From positions 98,677-162,676 of the forward strand of contig CAJTHM010000016.1 in NCBI GenBank assembly GCA_910576125.1: a stretch of 64,000 bases of DNA. The letters run 5' to 3'. The position numbers were made by a program, and so were the translations under genes. This document shows positions 26,553-34,795 of this stretch, one piece after another. A model generated the notes under the pieces. That model made no database searches, was not told the origin of the DNA, and saw only the letters and a list, made by a program, of their open reading frames with translations. The stretch comes from Lachnospiraceae bacterium. GTDB lineage: Bacteria > Bacillota > Clostridia > Lachnospirales > Lachnospiraceae. How positions within the stretch are numbered: position 1 is the first letter of the stretch; the number at the start of each line of letters is the position of its first letter.

Positions 26553-27029
26553 TCACTCCAGCGGCTTCAATCCCTCGAACAGCTCGTCATAGCTTTTCAT
26601 GGTATGGCATCTGCCGTAGGACAATTCCCTGTCATCGCCATATTGCAGCAAAAAGCATTTGGCCAGTTCCTCCACCGTGACCTCCAATGTGACCATGAAC
26701 TGGGTGTAGGCGAAATGATAAGCACCGCTGCCCTCCTCATAGTTGGAGGTAATCAATGACTCCGTCACCTGATCCAAGGGATATAGCTTCAGATGCAGAA
26801 GCTCATGCACGATGACCTCCTCCAGATTTTCCTGTTTCGGATTCATGCCATTGAGCATCAGAACTGCTTTCTTATCCGTACAGTCCACTTTCAGGTCGCC
26901 GGTCTTCTGAAAGGAGGATTCCATGACGATTTCCAGCTTCACGTCCCAGCTTTCCTCCAAGCGCAGAATCCTGCGCCATTTTTGCAGCAGCTCATTCAGC
27001 CGCATTTCTGCGGAATGCATTTCTTCCAT
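26553..27029 (-). CDS. Uncharacterised protein with HELLH metallopeptidase-like motif
   Basis: I do not recognise a named family. The 158-residue protein has HELLHLKLYPLD at about residues 88-99, matching the HExxH zinc signature, plus downstream acidic residues (NYEEGSGAYH, LEVTVEEL) that could supply a third ligand. No signal peptide or membrane helix is seen, so it should be cytosolic. It begins with MEEMHS, written in the same 18 bases found at the start of the MATE gene. The ATG is 11 nt after AAGGAG; a TTG two codons earlier is an alternative. It sits between the two ilvN copies, with no obvious functional link. Confidence 0.75.
   Translation of the reverse strand: MEEMHSAEMRLNELLQKWRRILRLEESWDVKLEIVMESSFQKTGDLKVDCTDKKAVLMLNGMNPKQENLEEVIVHELLHLKLYPLDQVTESLITSNYEEGSGAYHFAYTQFMVTLEVTVEELAKCFLLQYGDDRELSYGRCHTMKSYDELFEGLKPLE
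27012..27029 (-). repeat. Single 18-bp MEEMHS unit at a start codon
   Basis: Identical over 18 bases to 680-697 and one base different from each of the four units at 38091-38162. Confidence 0.8.
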
Positions 27030-27156
27030 CTTCAAGACATCTCCTTCTTAAAATTCCTCCGCTATCATAACAAGTTCCGGACTAAATGTCAACACTAACG
27101 CTCATCCCGCGAAGCATCCCACGAAAACATCGACTTATCCAAGCTTTCCTATCATC

Positions 27157-27365
27157 CTAAGACACCGGGGCGTCCTCCCCTGAAAGCGCCTGCCTGAAAG
27201 CCTGCAGCTTCTCCGTCGCTCTATAGGTGATACCAACTCCGTCCTGTCCAAGTACCTCTTCAATGATGTACTGCCCTGCCAGCTTAATATAGGCATCCAG
27301 GCTGGCCCCTCCACGAAATCCATGACATAATAGGCCGTCTGGTTCTCCCCGAAGCAGCTGTGTAT
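27157..27365 (-). pseudogene. Scrambled remnant of a Ser/Thr protein kinase
   Basis: No intact gene is seen between the metallopeptidase-like gene and the second ilvN. Two frames carry kinase-like pieces. One gives FGENQTAYYVMDFVEG, typical of the hinge region of Clostridia Hanks-type kinases; a one-base shift then gives ASLDAYIKLAG. This runs directly into YIIEEVLGQDGVGITYRA, which looks like the glycine-rich ATP loop that should be at the very N-terminus. The order is therefore inverted relative to a real kinase and most of the domain is missing. I read it as a decayed, rearranged fragment. Confidence 0.5.
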
Positions 27366-27391
27366 CCATTCAGCCTATCCTTCAAAAGCCG

Positions 27392-27886
27392 TCAGCCCTC
27401 GTCATTCTCCGCGCACTTGGAGAGCGCCACCGTTCCGGTGCGGGCCACCTCCACGATGCTGATGGTCTGGAGCATCTTGATCATGAGCTTTATCTTCTCC
27501 GGCTCGTCGCAGATCTGAATCATCATGAAATGCTTGGACATATCCACGATCTGGGCCTTCATGATCTCACACAGCTCCATGATTTCCCGGCGGTTGCCCT
27601 TGTTGTATCTGATTTTGATGAGCATCAGCTCCCTGGCGATGCACTGCTGCTCCGCGAAGGTCTTCACCTTGATGACGTCCAGCTTCTTGTTCAGCTGCTT
27701 CTCTATCTGCTCGATGGTGCGCTCGTCCCCACTGCTGACGATGGTCATGCAGGACACGTCGCTGTTGTCCGTCTCTCCCACCACAAGGCTGTCTATGTTG
27801 AAGCAGCGCCTGGCAAACAGGCCCGCCACCTTGCCCAGTACACCGGAACGGTTCTCCACCAGTACAGAATATATTCTTTTCTTCAT
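27392..27886 (-). CDS. ilvN: Acetolactate synthase small subunit, copy nearest ilvB
   Basis: Second ACT-domain regulatory subunit, 164 residues, directly after ilvB (27 bp gap) with a strong GGAGGATATTTT ribosome site. The ACT start is VLVENRSGVLGKVAGLFARRCFNIDS; the C-terminal part carries VEVARTGTVALSK. It differs clearly from the copy at 25994-26494 through most of its length, so this is an old paralogue pair rather than a recent duplication. Its position suggests it is the main IlvB partner; it may differ in effector amino acid. Confidence 0.92.
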   Translation of the reverse strand: MKKRIYSVLVENRSGVLGKVAGLFARRCFNIDSLVVGETDNSDVSCMTIVSSGDERTIEQIEKQLNKKLDVIKVKTFAEQQCIARELMLIKIRYNKGNRREIMELCEIMKAQIVDMSKHFMMIQICDEPEKIKLMIKMLQTISIVEVARTGTVALSKCAENDEG

Positions 27887-27913
27887 AAAATATCCTCCTA
27901 TCCCAGTCCCTGT

Positions 27914-29527
27914 CTATACCAGATCCATAGGGTCGATCACGCATTCCAGCAGCATGGACTCATCCTTTTCCAGGAATGCCTCTATGGTCTCGTCACATTT
28001 CTCCATGCTCTCCAGCCGCAGGAACGGAATGCCGTAAGCCGCGGAAAGCTTCTCCAGATCCGGGCTCCCGGACAGGTCTACCACGGAATACTGGTCCTGA
28101 TAGGTGAAATGCTGGTACTGGCGCACCATGCCGAGATAATTGTTCTTCAGCACCACGATTTTCACAGGGATATGGTGCTGGCACATGGTGGCCAGCTCCA
28201 TCATGGACATCTGGAAAGAACCGTCCCCGCAGACCGCCACAACCTGTCTGTCTGGCTCAGCCACTTTCACGCCCATGGCGGCAGGAATGGAATAGCCCAT
28301 GGTGCCCATGCCGCCTGTGGTGAAGAATTTCCCATTCCGCACTTTCACATAGCCGCAGGACCAAATCTGGTTCTGCCCCACATCCGCCACATAGACCGCG
28401 TCCTCCTGCATCTTCTCCGTGAGCCGCATGATGAATGCCGCGGGATCCACATAGGCAGGATTAGGATTGCGCTTCGCAGCCATTGTCCGCCGGTAGCCTT
28501 TCAGTGTCTCTATCCATTCCCCGCAATTACAGGAGAATTCCTCATTCTTCAAATCCTCAAAGATGTGTTTTGCGTCCCCTACCAGCGGGATGGTGGGGCC
28601 CGCATTCTTGCCGATTTCCGCAGGATCCACGTCGATGTGCACCAGCACCTTATTCCGGGTGATCATGTCCGGCTGGTTCACCGCCCGGTCAGCCACTCTC
28701 GCTCCCACCATAATCAGCAGATCCGACTCATTCATGGCCCGGTTGGCATAGGCTTTCCCATTATTCCCCACCATCCTGAAATACAGAGGATGGTCCGTAG
28801 GCATGACGCCGATTCCCATCATAGTGGACACCACAGGGATATTGTGGGCCTCCGCGAATAGGCGCAGTTCCTCCTCCGCTCCGCTTAAGAGCACCCCGCC
28901 TCCGGCGCAGATAATGGGGCGCTTGGCTTTCTCCAGCTCCTTTACCACCTTTTTGATCTGCACTGCATTTCCTTTGACCGTAGGCTTATAGGTGCGCAGA
29001 GAGACTGTCTCCGGGTATTTGAACTTGCTGATAGTGGCATTCTGGATATCGATGGGCACATCGATGAGAACGGGCCCCCGTCTGCCGGTATTCGCAATAT
29101 GGAATGCTTCCTTGAATACTCTGGGGATGTCATTCACATTTTTCACCAGGTAGCTGTATTTCACAAAGGATTCCACCGCCCCCGTGATATCCGCCTCCTG
29201 GAACACATCACTGCCCAGAAGCTCGCTGTTCACCTGGCCGGTGATGCAGATCAGCGGAATGCTGTCCGCAAAGGCCGTGGCGATGCCTGTGATTACATTG
29301 GTGGCTCCCGGGCCGGAAGTGACCGCGCACACCCCGGGCTTTCCCGTGATTCTGGACACGCCGTTGGCCGCATGGGCCGCGTTCTGCTCCGTGCGGATCA
29401 GAATCGTCCGGATGTCCGACTCCAGGATACTGTTGTAAAAAGGGCAAATGGCTACGCCGGGATACCCGAACACCGTTGTGACCCCTTCTTCCTCCAAACA
29501 TTTGACAATGGCATCTGCACCTATCAT
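27914..29527 (-). CDS. ilvB: Acetolactate synthase large (catalytic) subunit
   Basis: Thiamine diphosphate enzyme condensing pyruvate with pyruvate or 2-ketobutyrate, the first common step of valine, leucine and isoleucine synthesis. The 537-residue protein has the TPP-activating Glu in RTEQNAAHAANG, the GPGATN segment, the central FAD-binding region, and the C-terminal TPP/Mg motif GDGSFQMSMMELAT. Start ATG 29527 is fixed by GAGGAGGAAA; the in-frame extension to 29629 has no homology. It heads the ilv locus. Length is slightly below the 550-600 typical for IlvB, but no domain is missing. Confidence 0.95.
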   Translation of the reverse strand: MIGADAIVKCLEEEGVTTVFGYPGVAICPFYNSILESDIRTILIRTEQNAAHAANGVSRITGKPGVCAVTSGPGATNVITGIATAFADSIPLICITGQVNSELLGSDVFQEADITGAVESFVKYSYLVKNVNDIPRVFKEAFHIANTGRRGPVLIDVPIDIQNATISKFKYPETVSLRTYKPTVKGNAVQIKKVVKELEKAKRPIICAGGGVLLSGAEEELRLFAEAHNIPVVSTMMGIGVMPTDHPLYFRMVGNNGKAYANRAMNESDLLIMVGARVADRAVNQPDMITRNKVLVHIDVDPAEIGKNAGPTIPLVGDAKHIFEDLKNEEFSCNCGEWIETLKGYRRTMAAKRNPNPAYVDPAAFIMRLTEKMQEDAVYVADVGQNQIWSCGYVKVRNGKFFTTGGMGTMGYSIPAAMGVKVAEPDRQVVAVCGDGSFQMSMMELATMCQHHIPVKIVVLKNNYLGMVRQYQHFTYQDQYSVVDLSGSPDLEKLSAAYGIPFLRLESMEKCDETIEAFLEKDESMLLECVIDPMDLV

Positions 29528-29625
29528 GTATTTTCCTCCTCTATTCTCGTGATGCGAAACTGTCCGGAATACATACCGCAATTCTTTCTTTTCATTTGTC
29601 CGATATTTCTGTCGGCAATGATATA

Positions 29626-30006
29626 TCAATCAGGGTGCCTATCAAATCCCAGGTATCTCGTTCCTTGAAAGCTCAATCTGCCCCTGTCTCCCTCCGCCAG
29701 CATCCCATATTCAGAACCGCTCAGGTGAAATTCCATCCTGTCGCCGCTCTCCACCTCAAAGGTAACATAATAGGATGTGGAGGAAGATGTATGGCATCCA
29801 TAATCCCCGGCCGCTCCTGTATGGTGATGATGCACAGATGTTCTCCGCGAGACGACCCTGGCTTCCACCGCCAGCCTGGGAGACTGATTATTCTTGCTCC
29901 ACTGGCCGATACCCCGCACGATAGTCAAAACAAACATACCGAGTATCAGAACAAACACCAGAATGAAAAATACTTCAAAAAGACCGCTGCTGAAAAAGAA
30001 TCCCAT
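29626..30006 (-). CDS. DUF2500 domain-containing membrane protein
   Basis: A 126-residue protein with one N-terminal helix (about 8-30) and a soluble C-terminal beta domain. The segment VEARVVSRRTSV followed by a His-rich stretch and YYVTFEVESGDRMEFHLSGSEYG is characteristic of DUF2500. Function is unknown. It starts 34 bp after metH and may be read with it. Confidence 0.8.
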   Translation of the reverse strand: MGFFFSSGLFEVFFILVFVLILGMFVLTIVRGIGQWSKNNQSPRLAVEARVVSRRTSVHHHHTGAAGDYGCHTSSSTSYYVTFEVESGDRMEFHLSGSEYGMLAEGDRGRLSFQGTRYLGFDRHPD

Positions 30007-30040
30007 GGCAACCTCCTACATCGTTCTGGTTCAAAGCCCT

Positions 30041-32587
30041 TTACTGCACAAGCCGCCTGGCAAGCCTGACTGCCTCCGCCGCGTCTGCAGAATAGCCGTC
30101 CGCGCCGATTTCATCTGCATACTCCTGCGTGATGACCGCGCCTCCAATCATAATCTTTGCGTCCACATGCTCTTCCTTTGCGTAAGCGATGACTTCCCGC
30201 ATGCGCTGCATGGTGGTGGTCATCAGAGCCGACAGTGCGATGATTTTCGCACCGTTCTCTCTGGCGGCGCGGATGATTTCCTCCTTGGGCACATCCTTGC
30301 CCAGATCGATGACTTTAAAGCCGTAGTTCTTCAGCATCAGCGCCACCAGATTCTTTCCGATATCATGGATATCCCCTTCCACGGTGGCGATGACAACTAC
30401 AGGCATGTCATCACCCTCTGTCGCTTTTAGCAGAAGCGGCTCCAGAATCTCGATAGCGTTCTTCATGGCCTCCGCGCTGGCAATCAGCTGCGGGAGGAAA
30501 TATCTCCCCTTGTCGAACAGCTCGCCCACCTCATTGATGGCCGGCAGCAGCACTTCATGGAGCAGCGCCTGCGCCTCTTCCCCCTGCCTGATGGCATCTT
30601 TGGTCTGCTGCGCGATACCGGCGCGGTTGCCCTTGAGGACGGAATTGTACAGCGTTCTCCGGCAGGCGTTCTCTGCTTTCGTCACGGATGGCTTATCTTC
30701 CGCCTTTTCTCTTCCCGGCTTTCCTCCCCCATCCTTACCCGCTTCCGGCAAAGAGGCGATATCCCGGCAGTCAGAAATCTGATGGACTGCGTTTTGGCAT
30801 GTGTCTCGCTTCGACACTGCCTTTTCCCTCTTTTCGGCTAACGTGCCTGCATATTCGATATAACGTATATCCGCCTCTTCTTTTGCGAGCAGCAGATCCG
30901 AGGCAAAAGCGCAGCTGACCAGCAGTTCCTGTGAGGGATTGGCGATGGCCATGGTCAGCCCCTCCCTGACAGCCATGGTCAGGAAAGCCGCATTGACATA
31001 TCCCCTCTCCGGCATGCCAAAGGAAATGTTGGACAGGCCGCAGATTGTGGCAAGCCCTCTCTCCTTACAATAGCGGATAGTCTCCAGCGTCTCCAGCGCC
31101 GCTTTCCTGTTGGCGCCTACGGTAGACACAAGGCCGTCCACGATGACATCCTCTTTCTTAAACCCGAGGGAATACGCCCTCTCCAGCACGGTCTCTATGA
31201 TATGTATCTTTTCTTCCAGGCTCTTTGGCAGTCCCTCGTCCGAAAGAGGCAGCAGAATGAACATGGCACCATATTTCTTCACGATGGGCAGAAGCTTCTC
31301 GAATTTCTCCGCCTCCAGCGAAACCGAATTCACCAGCGCCCTGCCGGGATAATGACGCAGCGCCGCCTCCAGTACGTCCACATGGCTGGAATCTATGGAG
31401 AGCGGCAGATGGCATACGCCTCCTACCTCCTCCAGCGCCCGCAGCATGGTCTCCTTCTCGTCGATGCCGCTCATACCCATGTTCACATCCAGAATCTGCG
31501 CGCCGCTTCTCTCCTGTTCCTCCGCGTACTCCGTCACCTTGTCGAAAACCCCTTCCCGCAGCTGTGCCTGCAGAAGCTTCTTGCCTGTGGGGTTGATGCG
31601 CTCCCCTACAATCAGGAAATTGCCGTCCAGACCGAAAGCGACTGTCCTGCGCTCTGAGGCGAGATAGCGCATCCCTTTGCTTTTTCCAGCCCTTTCAGGA
31701 ACAGAGCCTGTCCCAAAACATGCATGGAGCTTTTCTATATATTCCGGCGTCGTCCCGCAGCATCCGCCCAAAACAGAAGCGCCTGCCGCCGCCAGTATCT
31801 TCATCTCTTCCACAAAGGTATCCGCATCCATATCATAACAGGTGCGCCTGTCTTTGTCCAGAACAGGCAGTCCCGCATTGGGCTTGGCGATGACGGGAAC
31901 CTCCACACAGGAGACCATGTCCGCGATTACCTGTTCCATATGGGCCGGGCCCGTGGAACAATTGGCCCCGATGGCCGCAGCGCCCAGAGATTCCAGCACG
32001 ATGGCCGCCGTCTTCGCATCCGTTCCGTACAATGTCCTTCCGTTCGCCTCAAAGGTCATGGTCACCATCACCGGCAGGTCACAGACCTCCTTAGCCGCAA
32101 TCAGCGCCGCCCTGGCCTCCGCCAGGCTCATCATGGTCTCCACCACCAGCAGATCCACTCCTGCGTCCCGCAGAGCCGTTATCTGCTCCTTATAGACATC
32201 TATCAGCTCCTCCAGTTCCATCTCACCGACAGGAGAGAGCTGCCCTCCCGTCATGGTCAGATCCCCGGCCAGGTACACCGGCCTGCCTGCCTCCAAAGCC
32301 GCCTGTCTGGAAATGGAGACAAGTCCCTTTATCATGGGCTCAAGCCTGTCCGCCAGCCCATAGTCCGCCAGCTTGATCCTGTTGGCTGTAAAGGTGGGCA
32401 CATACAGGATGTCCGTGCCTGCAGCCACATACTGCCTCTGGAGATTGCACATCACATCCGGATGCTCCAGAATCCACTGCTCCGGGCACACTCCGGAGGG
32501 CATGCCTGCCCTGACCAGATTGGAGCCTGTAGCTCCGTCCAGGTATATGTATGATTTTGCGATAGCCTCAAATTCTTTTTTTGTCAT
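30041..32587 (-). CDS. metH: Cobalamin-dependent methionine synthase, short form
   Basis: Transfers the methyl group of methyltetrahydrofolate to homocysteine via cobalamin. The 848 residues cover: homocysteine-binding barrel (about 1-290) with zinc ligands Cys210, Cys276 and Cys277; pterin-binding barrel (about 320-575, GERINPTGKK); cap and B12 Rossmann domains (about 640-848) with the lower-ligand motif GDIHDIGKN (His741). A low-complexity linker occupies about 590-640. The C-terminal AdoMet reactivation domain of E. coli MetH is absent, as in many Clostridia, so reactivation must come from a separate protein not in view. Translation may be coupled to an 11-codon ORF whose stop overlaps the ATG. 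Confidence 0.95.
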   Translation of the reverse strand: MTKKEFEAIAKSYIYLDGATGSNLVRAGMPSGVCPEQWILEHPDVMCNLQRQYVAAGTDILYVPTFTANRIKLADYGLADRLEPMIKGLVSISRQAALEAGRPVYLAGDLTMTGGQLSPVGEMELEELIDVYKEQITALRDAGVDLLVVETMMSLAEARAALIAAKEVCDLPVMVTMTFEANGRTLYGTDAKTAAIVLESLGAAAIGANCSTGPAHMEQVIADMVSCVEVPVIAKPNAGLPVLDKDRRTCYDMDADTFVEEMKILAAAGASVLGGCCGTTPEYIEKLHACFGTGSVPERAGKSKGMRYLASERRTVAFGLDGNFLIVGERINPTGKKLLQAQLREGVFDKVTEYAEEQERSGAQILDVNMGMSGIDEKETMLRALEEVGGVCHLPLSIDSSHVDVLEAALRHYPGRALVNSVSLEAEKFEKLLPIVKKYGAMFILLPLSDEGLPKSLEEKIHIIETVLERAYSLGFKKEDVIVDGLVSTVGANRKAALETLETIRYCKERGLATICGLSNISFGMPERGYVNAAFLTMAVREGLTMAIANPSQELLVSCAFASDLLLAKEEADIRYIEYAGTLAEKREKAVSKRDTCQNAVHQISDCRDIASLPEAGKDGGGKPGREKAEDKPSVTKAENACRRTLYNSVLKGNRAGIAQQTKDAIRQGEEAQALLHEVLLPAINEVGELFDKGRYFLPQLIASAEAMKNAIEILEPLLLKATEGDDMPVVVIATVEGDIHDIGKNLVALMLKNYGFKVIDLGKDVPKEEIIRAARENGAKIIALSALMTTTMQRMREVIAYAKEEHVDAKIMIGGAVITQEYADEIGADGYSADAAEAVRLARRLVQ

Positions 32588-32619
32588 AGTATCCTCGATC
32601 CTGCTGTCTGTTCCTGCAT
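32584..32619 (-). CDS. Putative 11-codon leader ORF coupled to metH
   Basis: An ATG six nt after AGAGGA opens the frame MQEQTAGSRIL, whose TGA overlaps the metH ATG as ATGA. The arrangement suits translational coupling. The peptide has only its initiator methionine, so methionine-dependent stalling is unlikely. Confidence 0.4.
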   Translation of the reverse strand: MQEQTAGSRIL

Positions 32620-32647
32620 CTTATATCCTCTGAAAATCTTAACCTTT

Positions 32648-32677
32648 ATCATACCACAGACATAATTTAATCGTAAA
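32648..32677 (-). promoter_or_regulatory. Putative promoter of metH
   Basis: TTTACG and TATGAT with an 18-bp spacer on the minus strand, 60 bp before the metH start and 28 bp before the leader ORF. The short leader leaves no room for a SAM riboswitch. Confidence 0.5.
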
Positions 32678-32786
32678 GGGGTGGATTTATCCAATTTAGC
32701 AATAAAAACGGTTGCGGAAATAGGCAAAATATGGTAAGTTGGAAGAGTATTTTGTTTAAAAGGCATGAAAACGGAGGTCAAATCAA

Positions 32787-33263
32787 TTGATAAAGAAGAT
32801 ATCTGTCATTTTTCCAGCGCTTTTTATCGCTGTCATACTGACCGCCTGCGGCGAGGACACCGAGCTGTCCCGGTTCCGAAAAAGCATGGACGATTTCTGT
32901 ACCAGAATCTCTGAAATAGACGATTCCATCAACCATATCGATGCGCAGTCAGACGCCGCCGTCACAGAGCTCCTCGACTGTCTGGACGATTTGGACAGCA
33001 CTTTCCAGGATTTCGCGCAGCTGGATTTCCCTCAGGAATTTGATTATCTGGAAAATCTGGCCGATGAATCCAGCGAATATATGACAGAGGCTGTGAAAAG
33101 CTATCACGATGCCTACGGCAGCGACAATTACGACGAGTACACCGCGGAATACGCCAAGCAGAACTATTCCAAGGCCTACAAACGAATCCAGATCATCATC
33201 TCTTTCCTCCATGGAGAAGAGCCCACGGACGCGGACCTGAGCATCGAATACCAGACCGAATGA
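32787..33263 (+). CDS. Small putative lipoprotein of unknown function
   Basis: A 158-residue exported protein. The signal peptide KKISVIFPALFIAVILTAC ends in a clear lipobox (LTAC) with the lipidated Cys near residue 21. The mature part is acidic and predicted helical, with many Asp/Glu residues and no motif I recognise. The start codon is TTG at 32787, seven nt after GGAGG. The gene stands alone on the plus strand between two minus-strand groups and is followed by a strong hairpin. Confidence 0.75.
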   Translation: MIKKISVIFPALFIAVILTACGEDTELSRFRKSMDDFCTRISEIDDSINHIDAQSDAAVTELLDCLDDLDSTFQDFAQLDFPQEFDYLENLADESSEYMTEAVKSYHDAYGSDNYDEYTAEYAKQNYSKAYKRIQIIISFLHGEEPTDADLSIEYQTE

Positions 33264-33264
33264 A

Positions 33265-33295
33265 AACACCCATCGGCGCAGAACCGGTGGGTGTT
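33265..33295. terminator. Bidirectional terminator after the lipoprotein gene
   Basis: A 12-bp stem (AACACCCATCGG with CCGGTGGGTGTT, one G-T pair) around a 7-nt loop, with CTCTTT after it on the plus strand and TTTTC on the minus strand. It serves converging genes on both sides. Confidence 0.75.
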
Positions 33296-33308
33296 CTCTT
33301 TCAACCCG

Positions 33309-33596
33309 TTATTGCAGAAGCTTAATGATTCCCAGCAGCGGAATTTCTTTGTCCTGATCCTGGAATGCATATACCACGCCCAATACGCCGCAGGCGAATG
33401 CCACGATTCTCAGAATCCATACGAACCATCTGATGATGGGGATATATCCCAGGATGAAGAGGACGATAAATGCCAGATGCACTACAAGCCCCTGATTCAA
33501 ATGGAACTTCGCACCTTCCTTGTCTCCTGCAAAAAACGCCACAAACCACCCTACAATCGTCAGATAAGATACTATACCTGTCGTCTTTCTATCCAT
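33309..33596 (-). CDS. DUF4870-like small membrane protein
   Basis: A 95-residue integral membrane protein with three or four helices. The pattern GIVSYLTIVGWFVAFFAGDK, then KFHLNQGLVVHL, is typical of the DUF4870 group. Function is unknown. The start is set at 33596 (MDRKT) because GGAGGAAACG precedes it; the longer reading from 33635 lacks a site. It is last of three small membrane-protein genes. Confidence 0.75.
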   Translation of the reverse strand: MDRKTTGIVSYLTIVGWFVAFFAGDKEGAKFHLNQGLVVHLAFIVLFILGYIPIIRWFVWILRIVAFACGVLGVVYAFQDQDKEIPLLGIIKLLQ

Positions 33597-33638
33597 AGCC
33601 GTTTCCTCCAATTCTTTTGTTCTATTTTTTTCCATAGT

Positions 33639-34055
33639 CTACATAGTAATGCCCCAGAACAGCCGCAGCATATTCTTGCCGATGAAATTCAGGGCAATCA
33701 GGCCTACGCCTGCGCCCAGATACCAGTTATGGTATCTCCACCCCCTTACATGCCCGACACCCAGCCGCTCCAGCCCCTGGGTCACCATGAACCCGCCGCA
33801 GATTACCGCGGCATAGGGAATGAGCGGATGGTACCAGACAGCCGACAGCAGCCTGCCGTGAAGCAGCGCAGTCAAAGCTCTTGTCCCGCCGCATCCGGGG
33901 CAGTAGATGCCGAATACCTCATCAAAAAAACAGGGCATCCGCGGTATCCTGTTTTGAAGCGCGAAATGGTATAGTGCCCACACTCCGGCTCCCAGCCCCA
34001 GAAAGATAAGTCCGATATAAAACAGTTCCGTCTCTAATGTCCTCTTCTTGCCCAT
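33639..34055 (-). CDS. DUF2752 domain-containing membrane protein
   Basis: A 138-residue protein with the DUF2752 signature CPGCGGTRALTALLHGR (about residues 52-68) and three hydrophobic helices. Members are small membrane proteins of unknown role, often next to zinc-ribbon and DUF4870/TM2-like proteins, as here. It lies 10 bp after the zinc-ribbon gene. Confidence 0.85.
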   Translation of the reverse strand: MGKKRTLETELFYIGLIFLGLGAGVWALYHFALQNRIPRMPCFFDEVFGIYCPGCGGTRALTALLHGRLLSAVWYHPLIPYAAVICGGFMVTQGLERLGVGHVRGWRYHNWYLGAGVGLIALNFIGKNMLRLFWGITM

Positions 34056-34065
34056 TTATGTCCTA

Positions 34066-34611
34066 TTACATCATATCCAGGATTTCGTTAAAATAACCTG
34101 TCTGTAACATCTGGCCGATTGCCATGGCATAATAAATCGTCGAGATGACCCCCAGAATCAGGCCGATGATGGAACATACAAGGCCACCTGTACCTATGCC
34201 GTTTTTGCTGGTCTTGTTGCCCATGGCGGCGCAGATGATGCCGGCTATGCCCAGTATGACAGCCGGGACTCCGTAACAGCAGCAGGAGCATATCGCCAGA
34301 ATGCCGCACACAAGTCCGGCAATCTGAAGCCCATTGGCCCCATTGTTGGAGCCGAAATCGTCAGCGCTCTGCCGATAAGGAATATTCGCTGTATAGTCCT
34401 GATAATTATTGTACTGCGTGCTCTGCCGGCCTGTTCCACTGCCAGCAGATGCCTGAGACGTATTGTCCTGACCGCCGCTGTACTGGCCCTTCTGTTCATA
34501 GTCAGACCATGCGTCACCTCCGCTCTCCGTCATTTTCGCACCACATTCTCGGCAGTAAGCCGCGTTTTCATTATCCTGGAACCCGCATATCGGACAAATC
34601 TTCTTCCCCAT
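34066..34611 (-). CDS. Zinc-ribbon plus DUF4190-like membrane protein
   Basis: A 181-residue protein. Residues 5-26 form a zinc ribbon with two Cys pairs (CPICG and CRECG). A Gln/Ser/Tyr-rich linker follows, then two helices at about 95-165 with the Gly-rich pattern of DUF4190 (AGLVCGILAI, VILGIAGIICAAMG). First gene of the small operon, behind a good promoter. Function is unknown. Confidence 0.82.
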   Translation of the reverse strand: MGKKICPICGFQDNENAAYCRECGAKMTESGGDAWSDYEQKGQYSGGQDNTSQASAGSGTGRQSTQYNNYQDYTANIPYRQSADDFGSNNGANGLQIAGLVCGILAICSCCCYGVPAVILGIAGIICAAMGNKTSKNGIGTGGLVCSIIGLILGVISTIYYAMAIGQMLQTGYFNEILDMM

Positions 34612-34661
34612 CGCATCATCTCCCTGATTTTTGTTTGTCTAAAGAATGTTCACTATCTTTT

Positions 34662-34690
34662 ATTATACAATAGTGTCAGGGATATTTCCA
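34662..34690 (-). promoter_or_regulatory. Promoter of the zinc-ribbon/DUF2752/DUF4870 operon
   Basis: TGGAAA and perfect TATAAT with a 17-bp spacer on the minus strand, about 50 bp before the start codon. Confidence 0.65.
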
Positions 34691-34724
34691 TATAAAAATG
34701 AAAATTTAAGATATAAAATATGAA

Positions 34725-34756
34725 AAAACGCCGCGACTTTATAATCGCGGCGTTTT
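34725..34756 (-). terminator. Strong terminator of the GGGtGRT operon
   Basis: A perfect 12-bp stem (AAAACGCCGCGA with TCGCGGCGTTTT) and 8-nt loop, followed by a run of T on the minus strand, 39 bp after the stop codon. Confidence 0.92.
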
Positions 34757-34795
34757 CATGTCTGTTATGTCGAAATTTTTAACTTGCAGCCGTTT

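Noticed and set aside
27530..28861. A 443-codon plus-strand ORF
   Set aside because: It is antisense to ilvB and ilvN, which are certain; it shows no recognisable domains.
29528..29625. T-box leader before ilvB
   Set aside because: Only 98 bp separate the genes and no T-box sequence or terminator hairpin was found.
32588..32786. SAM riboswitch before metH
   Set aside because: The promoter lies only about 60 bp before the start codon, leaving no room for the structure, and none of its conserved stems is visible.
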